Shown here: in pieces, positions 7,165 through 12,747 of the stretch | Layout of the letters: each line of letters begins with the position of its first letter | How positions within the stretch are numbered: the stretch's first letter is position 1 | NCBI GenBank assembly: GCA_964434775.1 | Contig: CAYSWH010000041.1 | Location: 1 to 14,932, forward strand | DNA: 14,932 nt | Direction of reading: 5' to 3' | DNA from: CAYSWH01 sp964434775 | Lineage (GTDB): Bacteria > Patescibacteriota > JACMRA01 | The notes under the pieces: model-generated | Seen by the model: the letters and a program-made list of their open reading frames with translations, nothing else | What the model was told of the DNA's origin: nothing | Databases searched by the model: none | Position numbers and translations under genes: made by a program

Positions 7165-7292
7165 TGCCTTCAGGGTCTTGTGTAATTCAGGACCGGCGGT
7201 ATAGCCCGCGAGCTTTATTAAAGCATGATTTGGTGAGTCAAATATCTGACTAATTCCAAAGCCGACGGTATAGTCCGGATGAAAGAAGTGCA
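7165..7292 (+). promoter_or_regulatory. FMN riboswitch (RFN element)
   Basis: The conserved RFN blocks occur in order: cttcaggg, tgtaattcagg, accggcggtatagcccgcga (7192-7211), tttggtga (7230-7236), taattccaaagccgacggta (7251-7270) and tagtccggatgaaagaag. P1 can form between gccttc (7166-7171) and gaag-t-gc (7285-7291), with a T-A pair outside. P2 is cttg (7177-7180) with cagg (7188-7191). The loop of the tttgg/ccaaa helix holds an extra small hairpin (gtca/tgac, 7237-7250). These RNAs bind flavin mononucleotide and shut off riboflavin synthesis or uptake genes. It lies directly upstream of an ECF transporter operon, which identifies riboflavin as the cargo. Confidence 0.95.
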
Positions 7293-7358
7293 ATATGAAA
7301 ATAAACTTTAGCATATTTTTTGCTATTATAGTTTTATTTTCTGTACAATCAATTAATT

Positions 7359-7388
7359 CCCTGAGGCCTTAGAAAAGGCTTATTTTTT
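7359..7388 (+). terminator. Riboswitch-controlled intrinsic terminator
   Basis: A hairpin agGCCTT (7364-7370), loop agaa, AAGGCtt (7375-7381) is followed by a run of six T (7383-7388), just before the first gene. The sequence ccctgaggc (7359-7367), which includes the 5' side of this hairpin, is complementary over nine pairs with one bulge to gccttcaggg (7166-7175) in the aptamer. That pairing would be an antiterminator and excludes both P1 and the terminator. Confidence 0.85.
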
Positions 7389-7394
7389 GTGTTT

Positions 7395-7976
7395 ATGTTA
7401 AATAATTTAAGGGAAAAAATTACTACCAGAGAGCTATCCATTCTTTCGGCTTTAGCAGCTTTATCAATAACAGTTCAGTTGATACATATAGGCTATCGCT
7501 CACCCACAGGAATTTGGGTAGATTTGGTAGCGGTTTTTTGGCTTATGGCTTATTTTTTGTACGGAACAAGAGGTGCTCTTATAACTTCAGTTATCGGTTT
7601 TTTGGTAATCTCGCTTACCCAACCCGACACATGGATAGGGGCCTCGATGAAGTGGATCGCCAGCTTCTTGGTGTGGATTAGTTTTGTTATCTTTTTACAG
7701 ATAATTAGAAAAAGAAGAGACATATTCGAGGATTTTAAATACTTGATTTTCCCAATAATATTAGGAATAATTCTTCGAGGTGTAGCCATGGTCTACCTAA
7801 ATTACTACTATGCAATACCAATTTGGATACCCGGAACTTCCCCTGAGCAAGCCATGGAAATACTCCCTTGGCATATCTTGGTTGGTTTAAATGCTATTCA
7901 GACATTAGTTGATGTAATCCTCGCTTGGGTGTTTGTCTTTAAATTTAAACTAAAAAAGTTTGGCAAATTTGATTAA
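7395..7976 (+). CDS. ribU: ECF transporter S component for riboflavin
   Basis: This 193-residue integral membrane protein has about five to six helices. It opens with a cytoplasmic LREKITTRELSILSALAAL segment, the usual N-terminal pattern of ECF substrate-binding (S) subunits, including small residues in helix 1 (ALAALSITVQLI) that contact EcfT. Riboflavin specificity is inferred from the FMN riboswitch directly upstream, not from binding-site residues. The ecfA-like and ecfT-like genes follow at once (12 bases to the next start), making a dedicated transporter operon. The ATG at 7395 is preferred to a GTG at 7389 that abuts the terminator T-run. No ribosome binding site is obvious. Expression should fall when FMN is plentiful. 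Confidence 0.85.
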   Translation: MLNNLREKITTRELSILSALAALSITVQLIHIGYRSPTGIWVDLVAVFWLMAYFLYGTRGALITSVIGFLVISLTQPDTWIGASMKWIASFLVWISFVIFLQIIRKRRDIFEDFKYLIFPIILGIILRGVAMVYLNYYYAIPIWIPGTSPEQAMEILPWHILVGLNAIQTLVDVILAWVFVFKFKLKKFGKFD

Positions 7977-7988
7977 ATATTTCTTGTA

Positions 7989-8735
7989 ATGAGTATTGTT
8001 TTAGATGGAGTCAGTTTTGGTTACAACCAAGAAAAGTTAATCTTAGATAATCTTAGTTTAACAATTAATAAAGGTCGGTTTATTGGACTAGCCGGTTCTA
8101 ACGGTTCAGGCAAAAGCACCTTTACCTACATTCTTAACGGAATCATACCGCATCATTTTAGAGGCTACTTTCAGGGACAAGTTCTTGTTGACGGAATTTC
8201 TACAAAAAAACAAAAAATCGGCCAGTTGGCCGGTAAAGTCGGCCTTATGTTTCAAAACCCGGAATACTCTATTTTTAATCTAACTGTGGAAGAAGAAGTG
8301 GCTTTCGGGGTCAAAAACTTAGGGCTTGATAAGCCAACTCAAAGAATTAATGATGCTTTGGAAGCAGTTGGACTCAAAGATAAGAAAAAAGAAGATCCTC
8401 ACCAGTTATCCATGGGTCAAAAACAAAAACTGGCGCTTGCCTGTATTTTGGCACTAGACAGTGAGTACATCATTTTGGACGAGCCCTCCGCCATGCTGGA
8501 CTATCGTAGTAGCATAGAAATATACAAACACTTACAAAAATTAAATAAAGAAGGTAAAACAATTATTACTATTGAACACGATACAGATTATTTCTGGCAG
8601 TTTTGCCAGGATATTTTGCTTTTAGATCAAGGTAAAATTCTCAATTACGGCCCCAAAGAAGATATTTTTAAAGAAACTTTCACGCTTAAAAATCTGGGTA
8701 TTAAAATTCCAAATACCAATGACGCCTCCAATTAA
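7989..8735 (+). CDS. ecfA: ECF transporter ATP-binding protein
   Basis: This 248-residue ATPase has Walker A GSNGSGKST (36-44), Q-loop Gln89 (FQNPEYSIFNLTVEEEVAFG, an ECF/CbiO-like stretch), signature LSMGQ (140-144), Walker B YIILDEP (160-166) and switch His197. It energises riboflavin import together with the S and T subunits. Many ECF systems use two different ATPases (EcfA1 and EcfA2); only one is encoded here, so it would act as a homodimer or pair with a second one elsewhere. Its last 17 bases overlap the next gene, indicating tight translational coupling. All catalytic residues are present. Confidence 0.92.
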   Translation: MSIVLDGVSFGYNQEKLILDNLSLTINKGRFIGLAGSNGSGKSTFTYILNGIIPHHFRGYFQGQVLVDGISTKKQKIGQLAGKVGLMFQNPEYSIFNLTVEEEVAFGVKNLGLDKPTQRINDALEAVGLKDKKKEDPHQLSMGQKQKLALACILALDSEYIILDEPSAMLDYRSSIEIYKHLQKLNKEGKTIITIEHDTDYFWQFCQDILLLDQGKILNYGPKEDIFKETFTLKNLGIKIPNTNDASN

Positions 8736-9285
8736 ATTAACTCTTCTAATACTTTTTTCTACCGGTATCATCCTTTTAAATGATTTATTTTGGCTAGTAT
8801 TTTTTTTCACGTCTCTTTTTCTAGTTGCTTTTGGTATACAAAAAAAAGAAAATATTATTAATTACCTCAAGCCTCTCCTGTTCGTTAGTTTATTTATATT
8901 TATTTTTAGCTTATTTGCCTTTGAAGAAGTAGGTACAGGGATCAATTCAGCACTTCTTGGGAGTTTAAAGATTATCACTCTCAGTTTATCTGTATTTATT
9001 TTCACTGGGACTACTTCCTCCGGGCAAATTGCCGGACTTTTTAGTTTTTTACCCTATCCTTTACCTTTAGTATTGACTTTGACCCTATCTACCGTACCGA
9101 CAATCAACAAAGAGTTTAGTTCTATCTTGGCTGCTCAAAAATCCAGAGGTTACAAGCAAAACGCTTTTAATTTTTGGAAAAATATATTACCCTTGGTAGT
9201 GCCTTTGCTTCATCGCGTATTTGGTAGGTCAGAACAAGTCGGTATGGTTATGCAAAGCCGAGGTTACTCGGAAGATTCAAAGTAA
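8719..9285 (+). CDS. ecfT: ECF transporter transmembrane protein EcfT (CbiQ family), short form
   Basis: This 188-residue membrane protein has four to five hydrophobic segments in the N-terminal two thirds. The C-terminal cytoplasmic part has the two coupling motifs of EcfT, here QKSRGY (140-145) and QSRGY (179-183), about 39 residues apart. These usually read A-R-G and insert into the grooves of the ATPases; here Ser replaces the Ala in both. At 188 residues it is shorter than the usual 250-270, with the second motif almost at the C-terminus. The ATG at 8719 overlaps the end of ecfA by 17 bases. It links the ATPase to the S component for riboflavin uptake. Confidence 0.88.
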   Translation: MTPPIKLTLLILFSTGIILLNDLFWLVFFFTSLFLVAFGIQKKENIINYLKPLLFVSLFIFIFSLFAFEEVGTGINSALLGSLKIITLSLSVFIFTGTTSSGQIAGLFSFLPYPLPLVLTLTLSTVPTINKEFSSILAAQKSRGYKQNAFNFWKNILPLVVPLLHRVFGRSEQVGMVMQSRGYSEDSK

Positions 9286-9341
9286 GTTTAGAGAATCAAT
9301 TATTGACTAAAAAAATAAAAAAAAGATTAAATTGAAATCGT

Positions 9342-10355
9342 ATGTATTCAGATTCTAAAGAGGAATTTCAAGAAAAATTAAATAACTTCAAATCCAAACA
9401 CAGTCAATCAACCGACACAAACAAGGTCAAGTCTTCCCGACGCAGTATAAATATTAACCCTGGGCAAGAGCCTATAAAGCCAAACAAGAAAAATCTTTTT
9501 AATAAATTGTCACTTATAAAAATTACCGGCGGGTTGGCAATTGTAGCAATAATTATCGGATCCGTATTTTTGTACCTCCTCCACGGAACTCAAGTTAATA
9601 AAGAATCTTCCGAAATCAATTTTAGGATTTACAAAGAAAATATAGACGAGGCACTTTTACTTTTGGAAAGGGCTGACAAACTCAAAAGAGACGAGGAAAT
9701 GAGTAAGGTAGAAAACCTTGAGCTTTTAAAAAAACAGGTGGTGGAACTTTCCGCAGAAACAGATGTCAAAGCTGAAAAGGTGCAAACAGATATTAATAAA
9801 CTGGATACCCGAAATCAGCAATTTTATATCAGAATTCAACAAGCCAGTAATAACATTTATAAAGCTTTATCAATCGAGCCCAACTCTTTGACCACCCATT
9901 ACTGTGCCATGGAAAGGTTAGTAAAATTTAAAGAAACAAATGCTGAAATCGAATCTATCACCGCTAGTCTGGGTGAATTTGTAAACGAGGAAACTAAAGG
10001 AAAATTGGAACAATTACATGAAAAATATAATCAACTGGCAGAGATAATTGAAGGGAGCTTAAGTTGTTTTAAGGATGTCTTAATTATCAACCGGTCTTCG
10101 GAAGAATCGTTTCAAGAAGAAAGAGATAAGTACCTTACACTTGCCAAAATCAACCTAGAAAGATCTGAAGCAGTAGAGGATATAGAGAAATTTAATTCCA
10201 TTGGAAAAGATTTTGACACCACTTTTACAGTCTATTTTGAGAAAACTTTGCCTTTATGGATCGAGCAAACCAGAGAAAGAAGTGAAGCTAACCTACAAAA
10301 CCTACGTAGTGATTACGAAATAATCGAAGAAGAGTACTTTGGAATAGTAAAATAA
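9342..10355 (+). CDS. Single-pass membrane protein with extracytoplasmic coiled coil, unknown function
   Basis: This 337-residue protein begins with about 55 hydrophilic, Lys/Ser-rich residues, then has one membrane helix at about 61-81 (ITGGLAIVAIIIGSVFLYLL). A long helical, highly charged region follows with heptad-like leucines (NIDEALLLLERADKLKR, LELLKKQVVEL, EKLEQLHEKYNQLAEI types). Two cysteines, in HYCAMERL and SLSCFKDV, could pair outside. The topology suggests the N-terminus inside and a helical stalk outside. It starts 56 bases after ecfT in the same direction. A weak promoter (TTGACT at 9303-9308, 18 bases, TTAAAT at 9327-9332) just before it may separate it from the transporter operon. 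I do not recognise a family and no catalytic motif is visible. Confidence 0.75.
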   Translation: MYSDSKEEFQEKLNNFKSKHSQSTDTNKVKSSRRSININPGQEPIKPNKKNLFNKLSLIKITGGLAIVAIIIGSVFLYLLHGTQVNKESSEINFRIYKENIDEALLLLERADKLKRDEEMSKVENLELLKKQVVELSAETDVKAEKVQTDINKLDTRNQQFYIRIQQASNNIYKALSIEPNSLTTHYCAMERLVKFKETNAEIESITASLGEFVNEETKGKLEQLHEKYNQLAEIIEGSLSCFKDVLIINRSSEESFQEERDKYLTLAKINLERSEAVEDIEKFNSIGKDFDTTFTVYFEKTLPLWIEQTRERSEANLQNLRSDYEIIEEEYFGIVK

Positions 10356-10399
10356 GCACGACAATAAGTTCTTTAAGTATTCAATAACCATTAACGTAT

Positions 10400-11200
10400 C
10401 TATCTAACCGTGGAACACTTTGCCCACAAGGATTCATCTACTTTATTTATAGACTTAATGCCTTGATCCCTGGCATAATTATATTCATACCAACTAATAT
10501 TGTGTCTGTTGAGATATCCGGTGTTAATCCTCAAATCATTCACCAAAAGACATTTTTCTTCTTGTTCGAGTTTATCGCTATTAATTAAATCAACTACTTG
10601 GGGCAAATGATCTTCTGAGCTGTTTATTGTATCAGCAATGTATTTTATATCCAATTTTCCGGTTTTCTCTTGCCTTTCTAAATTTCTTTCCAAAATAAAC
10701 TTATCCGGATTAAGTAAGTTTAAAAATGTTAGATAAACAACAAAAGAAAAAAATATACTGAAAATAAAGAATTTTTCAAAGGTGATGCTTAGAACTTTGA
10801 GCATTATCAGTAAAAAAATAATTCCCAATAAGATTGTGAAAGAGTGACTGAGTATTCTTAAAAAAGTAAAACCATAGACCTCCTCATACATCCAAAGACG
10901 TTTGAAAGCAGAGACCATCATTATCATAACATTTCCGCTAAGCAAAATAATTAGTAACTTGTAAATTGCGGGGAAATGACCGTCAGCCTTCCTTACAATA
11001 ATTTTTCCGGTTGATATAGTTATAAAAATTGTCACAAGGGCCACTAGAACTAACTCAGCAAACCCTCTTCTGGCATAATCCGCATATGTAAAATTTGTTT
11101 CACTAATATTATCCAGACCGCCAAATAAATAGGACAACTGAATAAGAATAAAAGAAAAAAACAAAAGATTAATCAAGGATAGAAAAGTAGTCACTTCCAA
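10400..11200 (-). pseudogene. DUF4173/DUF4153-like membrane protein, C-terminal part of a split gene
   Basis: This 266-codon frame begins near a TTG and has no good start. Its sequence is the second half of DUF4173/DUF4153 proteins: LIQLSYLFGG, TNFTYADYARRGFAELVLVAL, SAFKRLWMYEEVYGFTFLRI and then NPDKFILERNLER with a soluble tail. The first half of the family lies immediately upstream in another frame (11191-11952). The present frame stays open upstream only to the stop at 11267-11269, so the shift must lie between 11191 and 11266. With one added base the two parts form a protein of about 517 residues, a normal family length. These are polytopic membrane proteins of unknown function. The tail includes a soluble extracytoplasmic or cytoplasmic region with several cysteines (EKCLLVNDL, WAKCSTVR). 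Confidence 0.75.
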
Positions 11201-11952
11201 AAGATTGCTGACGCCACCTTTTCCTTCTTTTGATGAACCTGTATCATCAACATCAGATAATCTGAATTACCGTCTTTACGAACAAGGTAGGCTGTCGAAC
11301 CAAGAAAGAAAACCGAAGCTAAAGACCACCAGAAGAATCTGCCAAGTAATTCTGCATCAAGGGAAAAAAATGCATCTATAATTCCAAAAATCATTTCTCG
11401 AAAAACCAAATCCGCGGAGATAAAAAGAGCTGTAAAAAGAAACAAAAAAGGTAAGGAAATAAAAATACCAAAGAGGATTCTTTGAAGACGTCTATTCTTT
11501 ACAACCAAACCTCTTTCTCTAAAAATTCCGGCAACAGTCATAACAAAACCTCTCAAAGATTCTCCAAGTACCGACAAAGGTGCCAGAATAAGTTGTATTG
11601 AATTATAATTATAAAGATAAAATTTACCCTTTCGAATACTCTTTAAGTTTGAGCGAATTAAGTAAAGAAACAAGATTACCACTAAAAAAGCGTTCCAGGA
11701 AACTAGTAGAATATTTGAACGGACCATAATAAGCACAGCGAAAAGCAAAATTGTCGGTATTAAAAAAATCCAGTCTTTGCTAAACTTTTTATTAGCTGAA
11801 TAATCCAAAATTAAAACCACCCCAAGAAAAAATATGGAAAAAAATAGCACGTTAAGACCCAGAAATTGCTGATAAAAAAACAGGTTAAAGAGTAAACCCA
11901 AAAGTGTACCTAAAATTAGAAGAAACCAATTAGAGCGAATAATATGATTCAT
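11191..11952 (-). pseudogene. DUF4173/DUF4153-like membrane protein, N-terminal part of a split gene
   Basis: The ATG at 11952 opens a 253-residue frame with about six to seven membrane segments. It includes an NSIQLILAPLSVLGESLRG stretch and a SADLVFREM segment typical of the middle of the family. After LVRKDGNSDY it runs into charged sequence that does not fit the family and stops at TGA (11191-11193). In the other frame the expected join (DVDDTGSSKEGKGGVSNLLE, leading into a helix) continues into the second half. The gene has therefore lost one base, or gained two, between 11191 and 11266. It may be a sequencing error or a real inactivating mutation. An in-frame TTG at 11958 is a less likely start. 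Confidence 0.75.
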
Positions 11953-12333
11953 AAACAAAAAATTTTAGCAAATTGCCATGATAGTGTCTTCCACTAAAGC
12001 GTTTGTGACAAAAAATCTTTCTCAAAATGTAATTTTGTAGGTAATTAGAGGATCACATTAATTCACTTTTGACAGGATAAAAACCTTCCGTAACTGATTT
12101 TGAATTTAAGTCGGAAGCGGTAAACCTTACACTGAATTTGTAATTATATATATTTGAAAGTTTCCGTTAGTAAACTCAATCAAGTAAATATTACTCTTGC
12201 CGTGAAGAATCTTCAAAATGTAGTGTCAATAACTAAACTTAAACAGCCTTAAGGGCAAAATTAAGTCCGGTTATATACCACAATCTAAAGTTTAAACAAG
12301 CTCTATTAAATTGAACAAAGCTTTATTTTGCAA
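11953..12333. other. Noncoding AT-rich stretch
   Basis: There is no plausible gene on either strand in about 380 bases. A TTGACA at 12069-12074 (plus) has no good -10 partner at 16-18 bases. I see no tRNA, strong hairpin or repeat. The right part follows the end of the glutaredoxin gene and the left part must hold the promoter of the DUF4173 gene. Confidence 0.5.
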
Positions 12334-12585
12334 TTAAAAATTCGAATTTTCCAATTCTTCCAGCAGCTCTTCATTTGAAGGTTCCACTAAAATTTTACCT
12401 TTTGGAAAAACGATGGTAGGCACACTTCGCATTCCGTTGTTAACTCTTTCTACATACTCAATTGCTTCCCTATTATCGGAAATATCAATGAATTTGTAAT
12501 CCACCCCTTTGGTGTCAAGAAGCATTTTAGCTCTTTTACAATCACTACACCAATTAGTTGCGTACATAATAATTTTTTCGGACAT
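12334..12585 (-). CDS. Glutaredoxin-like thiol-disulphide oxidoreductase
   Basis: This 83-residue protein has the thioredoxin fold in its shortest form. A beta strand (KIIMYATN) leads to the redox motif Cys13-Ser-Asp-Cys16 followed by KRAKMLL, and the cis-proline loop is SVPTIVF (Pro56). The W-C-x-D-C-x-R-A-K pattern is that of the glutaredoxin/mycoredoxin/NrdH-like group, which reduces protein disulphides or mixed disulphides in the cytoplasm. Its length of about 80 residues is typical and there is no signal peptide. It is a lone minus-strand gene divergent from the beta-helix surface protein; nothing next to it names its partner. Its electron donor (glutathione, mycothiol or thioredoxin reductase) cannot be told from sequence. 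Confidence 0.9.
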   Translation of the reverse strand: MSEKIIMYATNWCSDCKRAKMLLDTKGVDYKFIDISDNREAIEYVERVNNGMRSVPTIVFPKGKILVEPSNEELLEELENSNF

Positions 12586-12747
12586 AAAAAAACATGTTAA
12601 TAATTTAAAAAAAATTGCGGCTTATACTCAATAATTACTATCAACGGTATAATAATAATCTCATTATTTACAAACTTAACCTTGACAAAGAAGCTTAAAA
12701 GGAAAAAAAGTATCGTTACCAAGTTAATGTTACTTAAATCAGAAACT
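12586..12747. other. Divergent promoter region
   Basis: This 162-bp AT-rich gap lies between the glutaredoxin gene (minus) and the beta-helix protein gene (plus). A perfect TATAAT at 12648-12653 (plus) lacks a good -35 box. TTGACA at 12682-12687 lacks a -10 at normal spacing. The sites remain unresolved. Confidence 0.4.

Noticed and set aside
7117..7314. 65-codon open frame on the minus strand
   Set aside because: It lies antisense to the FMN riboswitch; the conserved bases are explained by RNA structure.
11191..11266. Programmed -1 ribosomal frameshift joining the two DUF4173 frames
   Set aside because: No X-XXY-YYZ slippery heptamer in the reading frame and no clear stimulatory hairpin; a 1-nt loss is simpler.
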